Source: Dimargaris cristalligena (Eukaryota; Kickxellomycota; Dimargaritomycetes; Dimargaritales; Dimargaritaceae). From it: a DNA stretch of 64,000 nt. Below are positions 45,306-56,954 of this stretch, piece by piece. How positions within the stretch are numbered: the stretch's first letter is position 1; each line of letters opens with the position of its first letter. Below the pieces are notes generated by a model that ran no database searches, was not told the origin of the DNA, and saw only the letters and a list, made by a program, of their open reading frames with translations. Where the stretch lies: NCBI GenBank assembly GCA_027576995.1, contig JANBQC010000073.1, positions 1 to 64,000 of the forward strand. Direction: 5' to 3'. Made by a program: the position numbers and the translations under genes.

Positions 45306-48300
45306 ATATATGTGTATATGCGCCCCTCCGCATACATAGAGAGAGGCATATACTACGTCAATTAACTTTATCGGTTACACGTAGGAGAACGGCCCAATCA
45401 GACTGTTTTACCATAGATTCGTTTGCGGAGACTGGAGAAGCAGTCCGATTGGCTAGGAATCAGTTTACAATCAATTTCACCTACACATATTATCCTGTCC
45501 TGCCTTTCCTACTTTACCAACAGTCCAAACATGGAATATGTCCTTTACTTATAACATTTCACTATATAAAGTCACTACATAATATATTGAGAAATGCTAA
45601 GGCTAGGTGCGTTCTCTTTAGTCGCGAATAGGCGCCTCCATACACTCCATTTGGCGTGGCTAAAATAGCTTAGTAACACAAGCTAACTCTAATCAAGTGC
45701 ACTCGGTAAATATTTCCGAGCATCTAACATCTAATAAACTTGATAAATTAGGGCACCGTCCATGAACCCAGTAATTGAAATGGGATGTGATCCGATGGGA
45801 CAAGCCCACCTTCAACTTGCATTTACTATGGAAACAAAGTACACTACTGGTCAAGTCGCGGAGAATTATTCCGGTAAAGGCAGTTGGTGGTATGGACTAT
45901 GGGGGAGGGAGTGACATCTAAGCGACACGATCCACCGGTCTTCCGGATGGCCAAGAACCCCACTGAGGATAGGGTATTCGTGAAGGCGTGGTAATGGCCA
46001 AAACCAATGGTAGCATGTACGCAATGCTAGAAAAACAAAACTGGATGAAAATAGGCATGCCCGCTAGTAAAGAATGGATAGGATTCACGTTTACGAGGAT
46101 ATACCAATGAGTGGAAAAATGAAGCCAATATAAGCCCAGAATGGCTACCGGAAGAACCGGGGATATCACACTTAGGGAACTGCCCGTGCCATTTGCGGAA
46201 TGGCATACACTCCGGGGAGTTGGGTAAAGGCCCACGTACAGTAGAAATAGAAATCCCGGGGTTCAATGGATATGCTCAACCAACGTTTAAGTCAGTTAAA
46301 GTAGGGGGGCAAGTTAACGGGAACAGCCGTCCAGCTCGGCTGTTGCCACGTCGCTTGGTATTCCCTCCGTATGGGCGACACCCGGTTTCCGGGAAATATA
46401 CCAATAAACAGTATTACATCAATCCGACATTCATTCCCCATTTACGATGCCGTTATGTGGTATGGTTTAACTACAAACAGCAGGAGGTTGGGCACTCGTG
46501 GTATACTATACATCGACAAATACGTGGCCATTAAAATGTGCCCTAAAACAGTTCTACAAGTACCAACACCCATCTCTTACCTAATTATCGACTAAAACGC
46601 CCTTGTATTCGACAAAGCCCCCGTAACACTTTTGCTTCACCACATCAACAGGTTTAATGACATGCATTTACCAGACAGACAATGTTTTAGTCAATAAGTC
46701 AATGCGATGTGAGACGCTACCCATGCACCACCCGTTCAATATAAAGGACATGAGGGATGATATGCTTCCCTCCAAACCCGTGTTTATACCAAACGAGGCA
46801 TCGTCGCTCTATGCACATATGCCATACTATCGACCCAGCGGCCCACTCGTTGTATGCATCTGTTAATTCAAAATGGCTGCAGGTTATTTAGATGGGCCGA
46901 GTAAGAGCCTGACAGCTCATTAATGTTTTCTTATAAGTTGGTGTATTTATGATACATGTGCATATTGGATATCGACTTCTACCGTGTAGGTTATACAACG
47001 GCCCGTTAGCAATGCCTCCCGAAAAACGCCTAATACCTTGTAAGTAAATATAAATGTATATATCACCGTCTGCCGGTTACTTAGTCTTGGTGACGGGTCA
47101 AGTTGCACAACATGGTCAGTTCAGCGGCCCTATGCCTTTACTAATGTGTACATACTCCTCACCCTCAATAGGCTACCACATTTACCCGAGACTAAAAATA
47201 GAACGGTTTTACTTGTAACTAGCTAAAATTCTAACCATTGGCTTTTAACCATCACCTATGGCCATTCCGCTGGCCGATTGGATCAGGGCATGGCCTTGTT
47301 CTTCTTGGTGATAATCGAAGATTGTCCAACCATGAACCATTCGCCTTTATTTTGCAATCCCCCCCTATTTGGAGATAGCCCCCCCTCCTCGCAGTTATTT
47401 TTACATGTGCTTTTCCATATACAAAATACCACTACCATGACTAACATTAACGGCACGACCACAGACATTATTTATGGGGCATTGGCGGAGGGCTATTATA
47501 ATCAGACAGACACTTGTAAAGGTAGGTTGAGTTGTAGAGTAGGCGAAAAAGGAGTATTCGAGAGAGCACGCCCTAATGCGGGCAATGCGAATTGGCTTCG
47601 ATCTACCGAAACGGGTATCTAGTCTGGTACCCGCAGGGGCCGATATAATAATAGTCCCAATTCTAAGCCCACGCCTATTTACTCCTCCTTTGCCCCGATT
47701 CTCCCTCCAATGAAACCGGTGGGGGAGAGGGGAGAACCATAGTAATTAAGGCAGTGGTCGCCGTATTGGCGAGCGGTTACGGTAGTTAGGGAGGGGGAGA
47801 AGGGAAAGGGGGGGAGGAGTCCCTGTACTTCGCAACTTGGCGAAAGGAAATTATTAGGACCGCCCTAGGTAAGTCCCGATCTTCCTCTCCGATGGTTCAA
47901 TAGGCCGACTATAATGGTGCCCATTGTCTTTGAAAGAGCAGCCACTATGGGCTGGGCTACCGCTAGTTTAAATGTCCCCCCCCCAAGGAATCGTTTTCAA
48001 CTAAATGGGAGAGAGACCCGGTGCTTGTACTCGCTCCCTATCCACTGTACCTTTCTCCAGTTTTATCACCTTCGCTCCCTCTAACTAAGCCTCGTCCCCT
48101 TAAATGTACCCTATCCACGGGTGGCAAATAGTGAGGCAATCTTTCTTCAGCCCTTAATCTACAAGTCCACACTATCTGTATAAGATAAATTATATAACCA
48201 CTGACCAGCCCACCCTCTCCTTTACCTCACACCCTCCCCCCTTCAACTCTAGACTAACATTGAGCCAATATCATCCATATTTTCTGTAATCATTTTTTTT

Positions 48301-48957
48301 TGTATGTTTCTATATACCTTTGGCGAGACTATTCATTAATTATTAGCAATCCGATAAAACCCTTACCCGTCTTTTAGCTACGGGCTGGTCTACTTTTTCG
48401 ACCTGTTGTATTTTTGCGACATTTATATACAATCGCTTTATATAAATATCCCCGGCGTTTAGCCAGTGCTGCCGTTGTCCCTAGGTAAGCCTACATCTCC
48501 TATACCCGCCCGCATTTCGCAAGTCGGCTTCACGTTCAGTGCAGACTCTTCGAGACTGTGTACCCCAACGAGTAGTACAATCCATTACATTTACCCAATA
48601 GGACTTTAGTACCGGCCCCTTTCCTCGCACCGGTAAAAATCTCTATTTATTTTGGCTATTGCATGCCAATGGGTCCGTGCCGTTTAATATGGAGGATACA
48701 GTTCCTGCTTCACCGGCTTGGTATATTCTAGGGGGTGCCCATTTCTCTTCTTTTATTGTCTGTTGTTTTTTTTAAGGAAAGAGGTTCTATGAAGTTGCGC
48801 AGGTGGGATAGTCGCGCAGCGACCTCGCATGGTTGAATATAGCCACTGCCGCCGTATACTTTATATCATTATTCCGAATCGCCAACTAGAAATTCACCAT
48901 TCGGCTTCTGGCTACCTTAGCCTCCCTTGCTTCATTATCCCTTATCCGATATATATA

Positions 48958-48977
48958 AGAGAGAGAGAGAGAGAGAG
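48958..48977. repeat. (GA)n microsatellite
   Basis: About ten GA units in intergenic sequence. Confidence 0.85.
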
Positions 48978-50704
48978 TAGCGGGAGAGGGAAGAGTACAC
49001 GTGTTATCGCTACGCACTAGCCTATTTTTCACATTTTCCTTCCGTTTTCCGTTGGATTAGCTGGTTGATTCAAGTTACATTTGGTGCAACCATTCCCATA
49101 CACAGACACTCTGCCCTTTCGCCCCTGCTCTTTGTCTAAGCAGTATAGAGGAGCCCGCATCACAAGTAGGAAATGCCCAGGACCGGTTACGGATAATATT
49201 CATATCGCCACATCTCTGGATTCGGCTCTCTACCGCGCATATTTGAAACTAACCTCGCTGGCGGATTTTACTACAATATTATTTTTCGTCTATTGTCACA
49301 TATTCAATGTAACCCAATCATTGGGGGGTTGGGTTTTAATAGCTACTTTTACTTACAGATGCCTCAGTGGATTTAATACGCCTATAACCTACCGTTCTCA
49401 CCCAACACAAAAGGTCTTTACAACTAAATCGATTGGTAAGTACAGTGAATCGGGTGTACCTCGACTATGTATATAAATAACGGTCATTGACTTTGCACGG
49501 TACTCCTTTTTTTCATCTAGTTTCCGTGCATTTTTGTTTTCCTCGACGGTACCTACACTGTATTGCTCTATTTATACATACACCCCCTTTCCTCCTTATG
49601 ATTTTATTTCCCTTCACTGCCATACTCACTTACTGGCTTAGTGCCATCTCCCATGCCCACATTTGAATTGTTAATAGTATATACATTTACCGTAGCATTC
49701 ATATACCTGCTGCCAAAGTAGCTTCACTTTAGTATTGGATATCAGCATCACAAAGATATGGACAATCTCGGATAGTTCATCCTCCCGCTCATCTTTTCCC
49801 ATCCTCCCTTGTTAGTGTTTCGGATCCCGATTTCTTGGGCATCCACTATTTTTCTCTGGGAGCCTGCTCCCTTGATACCGTGTAAATATATTGATATGCG
49901 CATGGCACCAAGCATCCATCGCTCTCATTTATATACCGGCCTACGCTCTTTTATTATAGTTTAATTATCGCATTCTACCTCCCGAATTACGGCCAATATA
50001 TACGCCTAGTTTTTTGCACGCAGCTGTGTACCAGGCTTCCATTCCGAGTGACTATTCTTATGCACGCCTGCGCCTCCTTCGGCCATCTAGCTGGCGTTCC
50101 CCCTGTCTCTATAACCGTGTAGCCGATTATTTAACCTCTGGACTTGCTCCTTACCTTGCTGTTTGATTGACTGTGTATCCGCCGTGTCTTCTTCCGCTAC
50201 TTAGCCTTGCCCGGATTATTAGTTCAGTTTCTCCCTTACGCTGTTTCCCAGTCCAAGAGCGTTTCTGTTTCCGACCCTGTGCCGGTTCGCTCACACACCC
50301 GCCCTTTCTTCGCAACCCGTTCCCATCGTCCCGGTGACTGCGTTTAACTTGCCGTGCCCGTCGTTCCCAACCACATCCCATTAGGTAAGTCTTTATGCGA
50401 GGATTAACGGCCGGGCTTATGTGTGTGCAGAAATTGGCGTGGGTCTGATGACCACCGAAGTGGAGATGGCCTTGGCTTGATAGCCGGATGGGAGGGGATA
50501 GCCATGGGTGTGTCAATGCGTATATATACATTAATGCACCGTGCCCATAGCCCCCCTATAAACTGTGGATTTAAGGCTGTCATAGCAAGACAGTCTGCAG
50601 TTGTAGGTGTAAAAGATGGCTCTTTTTCTGGGAGGGTGTATGTCTGCGCTTTTGAAGCTGGGTTGGAGCGACAGTGTTGAAGGTATATTATGGTAGTGGT
50701 GCGG

Positions 50705-50715
50705 AGAGGAGAGAG

Positions 50716-50748
<33 letters not shown>
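50705..50748. repeat. (GA)n microsatellite
   Basis: About 21 GA units with one GAAG interruption, about 0.8 kb upstream of the 51565 gene. Confidence 0.88.
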
Positions 50749-51050
50749 GCGAATGGCATTAGTGGATTGGGTGTGAATGCGTCATCCCCAAGGCGTTGGC
50801 TGCCCTGGATTGCCAATGCGGTGTATGCGTCGTCACTCTCCGTTGCGGGGCTTCTCTCCCTCTCTCTCTTCTTTTCCACCCACTACCATTTCCTCCTCGA
50901 ATCTCCTCCCTTCACCCCTGGCCTGGCCTGATATAGTGCCGCTGTGCTGGGCCTGTCTGTCTCGTAATCTCTCTCACTCACTCCTCCCAACCACACAGGC
51001 CCACCCAACTTTGGCCTTGTTTTTTTTGGCTCAACACTGTTACGACCACC

Positions 51051-51052
51051 AC

Positions 51053-51088
<36 letters not shown>
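51051..51088. repeat. (ACACAT)n tandem repeat
   Basis: Four to five hexamer units running into (AC)n, about 0.5 kb upstream of the 51565 gene. Confidence 0.85.
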
Positions 51089-51520
51089 GCATTGCCAAAG
51101 CAGCCCAAACGCCGCACTATGAGCCTCGTTGACTCTTTTTAGTGGTGTCGATGGGCTTTATTGCTTATTTAAAAAACTCACCGTTGTTTTATACACTTCT
51201 TTCTTTTCCCAACCTTTTTGTAATTCCCTCCCCGCTTGTCTCTACTGTCTAGCTACCCCGTCATTCCGACTCCACTTTCCTCGTCCGCTCGTTTTATCGG
51301 TTCTATATAATTATTTCCGGGATAGTGTCCTTGTGTGGATACCCTTTATTTGGACGTTGAACCGACTGACGCTCGCCGTCGCCCACGGGTCCCCTTTTCA
51401 TTGCCCCGATTCCCCCCTCCTTCTCGTATTTTAGTCTTGCTTGGGTTGCTTCCTCCGCTAGAGGGTACTCTACCTTTTCCTATTACTAAGCCCCCCAAAC
51501 TACCTTTTACCTGGCTGTCT

Positions 51521-51571
51521 ATGCACCCTGCGGTGTGGACCTCACCGGCGTACGTCCCTGGCTTATGGTAG
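51521..51571 (+). promoter_or_regulatory. uORF overlapping the main start codon
   Basis: ATG at 51521 opens a 16-codon frame that ends at TAG 51569-51571. Its stop overlaps the ATG of the main frame (ATGGTAG at 51565-51571), a layout that would permit termination-reinitiation. It only matters if the transcript starts upstream of 51521. Confidence 0.4.
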
Positions 51572-54009
51572 CCCTGTCGCTATCGAATCAGTTGCGCGAG
51601 GGGGACCACCACCACCTGGCGTTATCTCCAACCCCACTCACTGAGAACCCCACCACCGTCGCTGAGCCCCTCGACTTTACTTTTTTGCTTTTCTTGTTTA
51701 GTATGCTTACCACCAGTTATATTTACCACTTCATCACCGCTCCGCCCATGGCTTCCGCTCTGATGGTGGGGTCCTTGCTGCTGCTGCTGGGCCTGATACT
51801 TTTACGCAGTTGGTCGATCCTTACGAAAGTGGTCGTTCGCACCCACCGGTTGCCCACCAGGCGGTCCCACTTGGCCTACTGTACCGATATCCTATTTTCC
51901 GACCAGTCGCTTTGGCAGGCTTTACTCAATGGTCTCCTAGCTAGACGGTTGGAGGGACAGGATTCGGCCGGGGCGGAGGACACCGAAGCGGCTGCCAACT
52001 CTGGTATTATGGAGTCGTCTTCCGAAGAACCCAACTGGGTCGAGAAACAGGAGGCCAACACCCCCGATTGTCCCAATGTCGAAGAACGGCCCGAGTCCGC
52101 CAACGACTTTCCCGGGAGATCCACCTCCACCGAATCCAGCAGTCCATTTTCTTCTTCAACCGACACGCCACCGCAGCCACCACCACCAATATCCGCGGCT
52201 ACTGCCAAATCCGAGCATGATCACGATGAAATTATCCCAGCATTCGCCGCCCCCCCTCACCTTTGCCAGCCCCTCTCCTCTCCGGTATCGCCGACTTATC
52301 CGCCCGCAGCCCTTTGGGTAAGGTCAGGCAGCCCAATAGGCCTTCAGGAACCGCTGGTCACGCGCCCATTTGCCGGATCAGCACCAACATCTGGCCCCTC
52401 TCCCTCTTTACCAACCGGCCCGTCCGTGTCACCTAAACCAGTCACCACTGTTCGGGATACCCAAAGTGATACTATTGACCCCGTAACTAAACCGCTGGCG
52501 GATCACTGTAAGCTCAGCCAAAGCCCGGAAGAATGCCCCTCAGCTGATGATACGATTGCGACTGAATCACTAACACTGCCCGCCGCTGCGAACGTTATCC
52601 CAGCCTTGGCCAGGGACACGCCGCAGGTTAAATCGCTGCCATGTTCCCAATCGCACCCTGTGACTCCCACCGCGCCGATATCCAAAAAGGGCAAATCTCG
52701 GAAACGCAGTCAGCGGCGTAACCAAGTAGTTGCGCCAACGACCACGGCGAACCCTGTCGTGGATACCCATGCCGTTCCAACCTCCTGTCAGTCTATGCCC
52801 ACCCCTACCCCATCGGTACCTGCTTCTTCCCCGAACTTGTCCTCAATCCGCTCTTACCGAGCTTCCACCGCCCCCGCCGATGTCGGCAACTCTTCCGTGT
52901 CGTCCCCCGCCCACCCAGCCACCCAGTCCAGTTCTCCAGTCCCCCCCAAGCACCATAGCTCTTCACCGCCTATGTCTAAACCCGCTTCTCTTGCCTCGAT
53001 TGTTACTCAGACTCCGGGCCCAACGATGGCCTCTGGTCCGAGCAAGTCCCGTTTAGCGTCTCCTCCCGGCTACCCGTCACCCGAAGCCGACGACCTTCTG
53101 CCCGGCGGCGCCCCTGACACATGGAAAAATCCCCCGCCCCCCGTAGCTGAGTTGACTGTGAATTCCCAGCCCCTGGATCAGCCCATTGCCCAATTCCGCT
53201 ACACGTTGCAGCCATCGTTCTTTCCCCCATCCTCGCTGGCGTCATCGTTTACTACTACTCCCATGCGCTCTACGCCCGATCTGACCAGTTTTTCGAATAC
53301 CCAGCTGATTGAGCCCATTTCCCGCTCCGCTGGTGTGTCACCCGACCTGATCCCTTCTCGACCTGCCTCGGCCTTAAGTCCGGTTGCCCCACGACGGGCT
53401 CCCGCTGGACCTATCCGTCATCCTGCCGGGACTCCGTCCACCCACACCCCCACGGCTGCCATGAATAACCGATCCCGCTGGTATTCGCCCTTTGACCCGC
53501 ACTGGCAAGTGAGCCTAGATTTTCTCAAGTCCCAACGCCAACAGAATCAGCAGCAGCAGTTGCAGCGGGTCTGTCGCCGGCCTCCCCCGGGGTTCGGTGC
53601 CGCTCCCCAGGGTGGTCGACCGGGTATGGCCTCCCGCCACTCGCTCTACGACACCTCCCCGTTTGCACCTCCAGCCATTCAGCGTCCGCTGCATCAGCGA
53701 ACTACGTCTGAACAAGTCGCGATGTCCGTTAGCCCACTGCTATCCTCGACTCATCTGCCGCCGCCGTCCTTCCCCCCGACTTCGCTGGCCGCCTTTCCCG
53801 GAATGGATGCCAGTGCCCACCACTTGCCTTCCTTCGTAACCGCCCGATCCACCCCTGTGTCTCCCCAATTGCCTTTGGATTTCTCCGACTGGCCAAGCAG
53901 CCACCCACCTGCTTTGCTTAACCTGGCCGCCGAGTCGTCGGAGGTTACGCGGATTAACCACGGGGCTTCCGAACCGCACTACTTTCATCGTCCCCAAACC
54001 CTACACTAA
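51565..54009 (+). CDS. Ser/Pro/Thr-rich orphan with N-terminal membrane segments
   Basis: I recognise no family. The first in-frame ATG is at 51565 (MVALSLSNQ), giving 814 residues. Two hydrophobic segments lie near the N-terminus: LDFTFLLFLFSMLTTSYIY and SALMVGSLLLLLGLILL. They are followed by a basic stretch (VVVRTHRLPTRRSH), fitting a hairpin membrane anchor with the rest in the cytosol. The remaining 700 residues are disordered and rich in Ser, Pro and Thr, with a basic cluster KKGKSRKRSQRRNQ in the middle. One C-terminal block looks conserved-like: SRWYSPFDPHWQVSLDFLKS, a Gln run, then CRRPPPGFGAAPQ; PPPGF-type motifs occur in proteins that contact RNA-decay factors, but I cannot assign it. 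Strong C-ending codon use supports a real gene. Upstream exons are possible. Confidence 0.72.
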   Translation: MVALSLSNQLREGDHHHLALSPTPLTENPTTVAEPLDFTFLLFLFSMLTTSYIYHFITAPPMASALMVGSLLLLLGLILLRSWSILTKVVVRTHRLPTRRSHLAYCTDILFSDQSLWQALLNGLLARRLEGQDSAGAEDTEAAANSGIMESSSEEPNWVEKQEANTPDCPNVEERPESANDFPGRSTSTESSSPFSSSTDTPPQPPPPISAATAKSEHDHDEIIPAFAAPPHLCQPLSSPVSPTYPPAALWVRSGSPIGLQEPLVTRPFAGSAPTSGPSPSLPTGPSVSPKPVTTVRDTQSDTIDPVTKPLADHCKLSQSPEECPSADDTIATESLTLPAAANVIPALARDTPQVKSLPCSQSHPVTPTAPISKKGKSRKRSQRRNQVVAPTTTANPVVDTHAVPTSCQSMPTPTPSVPASSPNLSSIRSYRASTAPADVGNSSVSSPAHPATQSSSPVPPKHHSSSPPMSKPASLASIVTQTPGPTMASGPSKSRLASPPGYPSPEADDLLPGGAPDTWKNPPPPVAELTVNSQPLDQPIAQFRYTLQPSFFPPSSLASSFTTTPMRSTPDLTSFSNTQLIEPISRSAGVSPDLIPSRPASALSPVAPRRAPAGPIRHPAGTPSTHTPTAAMNNRSRWYSPFDPHWQVSLDFLKSQRQQNQQQQLQRVCRRPPPGFGAAPQGGRPGMASRHSLYDTSPFAPPAIQRPLHQRTTSEQVAMSVSPLLSSTHLPPPSFPPTSLAAFPGMDASAHHLPSFVTARSTPVSPQLPLDFSDWPSSHPPALLNLAAESSEVTRINHGASEPHYFHRPQTLH

Positions 54010-56954
54010 ACTGATTGAATCCGGCATTTCTTATTCCTCTTTCTTAAAAGAAAACAAAACAAACAAAATATCGGCGTCTGATAACTGTTTTGGTGCTGTT
54101 TTTTTTTCTATACAGTACTTTCCTTAGTGGAGGTCGATGTTAAATTGCCGATTTGCAGGTTGTTTTGGGATCTGAATTGACAGGGGTGTATATCCTATTT
54201 CCCCGACTGACAGTGGTATAGTGGCCTATACAATATTAACCCTAACAGAAAAGCAAAAAACATTCAGTGGTCTGTTCTGGCTCTTCTTTACATTTATCCC
54301 TTTCCCCCTCTAACCCTTTATGGTTGATTGTCGACTTCTAAATGTTATAAAATAAACGCCCCTTAAATCTTTCTAATAACGAATTACGGCATTACCTCCC
54401 AATATGTTTATTCGGGCAGCTGTAAAAGAGATGCCCTCCTCTCTTCTCCAATTTATTTAAGCTTGCCTAATAGGGGTTTAGCTATGGCTATTCCCAGACG
54501 ACTGTACTCAAGAACCCTCGAGATTTGATTTAAGGGTGTACGGGGCGAATCGATCCGTCTATTCATTAGATATCGAGGACAATTGGCGAGTGTGTATATC
54601 CATATAGAGTAACCGATCCACCTTGGCACTGTCGATTATTGAGGGCGGCGGTTGATGTATCTGGAAGAGCTTATATACCATAACGAGATGTAGTGAGGGG
54701 GCGGGAAGGGTAGGGACAGGAAGGGAGATCATCGGGATTGAACCTATCCAATGGCTGACGAAATATATAGGGTAAGGGGAAGCTATAATGTCTACCACAT
54801 TATTGTCGATCTACGGATCAATGGGGGTTTTTTTATTATAATTATTTTTTTTAGGGCTGGGAGTGGCCAAAAAAATACCAATAATGAAACACTATAACCC
54901 ACCCCTCGAAAAATAAAAAGGCCTTTGCCTGATCGCCGCTAAAAGTTCGCATACTTAACTCGGGCATTATATTAGTAGTGGTGGGGCTAAATAAACTTGG
55001 AAGGGTTAGAATGATGCTCGGTACTGTCTCGAAAAGTCGAAAATCTCCACGGGGGGTGGGTTCGCATCCATCGCTGGATGGTCGGGGCCAATTATAAATA
55101 TATCGGAATTTTCGCCGGCGGACCGGGAAATACGTTGGAAGAACGGGATATTGTCGGAGGGTATTGGCAAGTGTAGAAAAAAAACCCTCGGAAAGGAAAA
55201 GAATAGATATAGATATCAGCTGGTTGGATAACTACGGCCCTGGAAAAAGTTTGTAGGACTAATGGGGTACAACAAACAAATAAAACGATAGGAACCATAC
55301 AGACGGATATGTTTTCCTCCAAACTGGTTGGGCCATTTGGGTTAAATGGCCCGGAAAGGGGCGGCTTGATGCAGTTGGACAATAAGGAAGAGCCGGCCAG
55401 CCCTTTCACCGTTTGATAGTGAAAATGGAAGTTACTGAAAAATAAATAATGGGTATTGGACGGGTATTGCTAAATAGTCGGTTTGGCGGGGGGGAAATAT
55501 ATATGGCTTCAGCTATGGATAGGATGGTTTCCGCGGATAATTGTGGTTTGTTTGAATAAGGAAATTAATTACTGTAGTAAATCCCCAATGTTTCTGCGCT
55601 AAGCAACGAATCATACTTGGAATTCGATTAATTTTAAAAATCGGCTTATAATCATGTACCTTGGGAGGTAAAGTTAATGGGGCCGGGCTATGTGAGGATG
55701 GCTAAAATGCTGATTATTGGGTGCATGGACATGGTTAGCCGTCACACAATGCCTCCCTAATATTGAGACTGGCTGGATTCCTTGAGTCGGACAGAGACAT
55801 ATTGGCAAAATATCCATATTTTCCATAGACTATGTTCTTAATCATGAGTACTGAGTGCCAGATAATTCGATAAAGAGTGGCCCATTTCAACCACCTCTCC
55901 CGTTTCTCATTTCTTGCTCTCTCTCTCTATGTCTCTCTCATCTTCGCCATCATTTTGGTCAAATATCGGTCTGAGAAGACACGATTGCCTTTTCTTGGAT
56001 CAGCTCAAGTCGAATCTCTTGGAGTATCAAAGCCATGGCGCTTGAAGGGGGGGGGCAAACTAGTGCATAGGATTTAGGACCTGCATAGCTACCTGTGGTC
56101 CCGGTTGGGATAGGCGGAAGATTGTATAGCGGTGGGTTGTGCCGACTGCTACTGGTTTTCAAGGCGGCAGTGAGGTGGTTTGGAATAGTCCATGAACCCC
56201 CGCTACTCTTTGTCAGCCAGAACGGAAACGGTGACTGTAGGTATATCCTACGGCCACGAAATTGCCAAACGGAGGGCGGGGATAGCCCGTGAAGGGGATG
56301 GGAGAGTCAATACCACTGTCCTTGCTGTCACCAGCGTTGCCGACAATCGCTTAGCGTTCTGAATTAATGGGGTTTTAGGGTATTATGTATTGGCCACTTT
56401 CCGGTTATTCTTAATGGAAGAATACAGACAGCGGATTGGGCGGATATGCGGTGAAGAGATACGGTAGTACAGAAAATATCTGCTTTGGCAATGGTAGTCG
56501 CGGCCATCCTGGTCTAGATGGGTCCCCTGTTCCGTTGTAATAAATTTGGGTGGAACATGGTATTTACTAGAAGTATATAAATGCGCAAAGGTTCGCTTGC
56601 AAATGTTAGACTATCTTATATCAATCTATTATAGGCTTCCACGCTAAACATATCCCTGGTTCAACGGCCATTATTGCCACCCTCGTATTCTATTACCAGT
56701 ATTGACCCCCCTCGTCTTTTGCCCCCTTCCGGTTTTATATAAAGAGGGAATCTTACATTTTTGGCTGCTTATTTTTTATTTTACTCACTACCGGATTCTG
56801 AGGACCGCATATCCGGTGCCGAAACATCCCCTTCAGCGTAGTTGATTTCCTATTTCTATTCTCCTTAGTATTTATTTATAATTATCTCTATTCTATTACT
56901 AATCGACATTTCACCCCAGCCCGTTTTTTGGCACTTTTTAATTACCACTACACG
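54010..56954. other. Intergenic region
   Basis: AT-rich. Open frames at 54559-54798 (-), 55092-55409 (-) and 55877-56077 (+) show no domain or codon bias. No repeat family or RNA gene recognised. The last 250 bases are probably the CARM1 promoter and leader. Confidence 0.5.

Larger units (their letters stand above)
45306..51564. other. 6.3 kb gene-poor region
   Basis: No gene I can support. It has (GA)n at about 48958-48977 and 50705-50748 and (ACACAT)n at about 51051-51088. Strong donor-like GTAAG sites on the plus strand at about 47869, 48486, 49437 and 50384 follow pyrimidine-rich or exon-like sequence, so untranslated exons of the 51565 gene or a non-coding transcript are possible. The 400 bases before 51565 are pyrimidine-rich leader-like sequence. 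Confidence 0.45.

Noticed and set aside
49081..49476. 131-codon open frame
   Set aside because: No ATG start, no codon bias, no domain; a frame of this length is expected several times by chance in 64 kb.
51201..51434. Open frames just upstream of the 51565 gene
   Set aside because: Pyrimidine-rich leader-like sequence with no ATG joined to the main frame.
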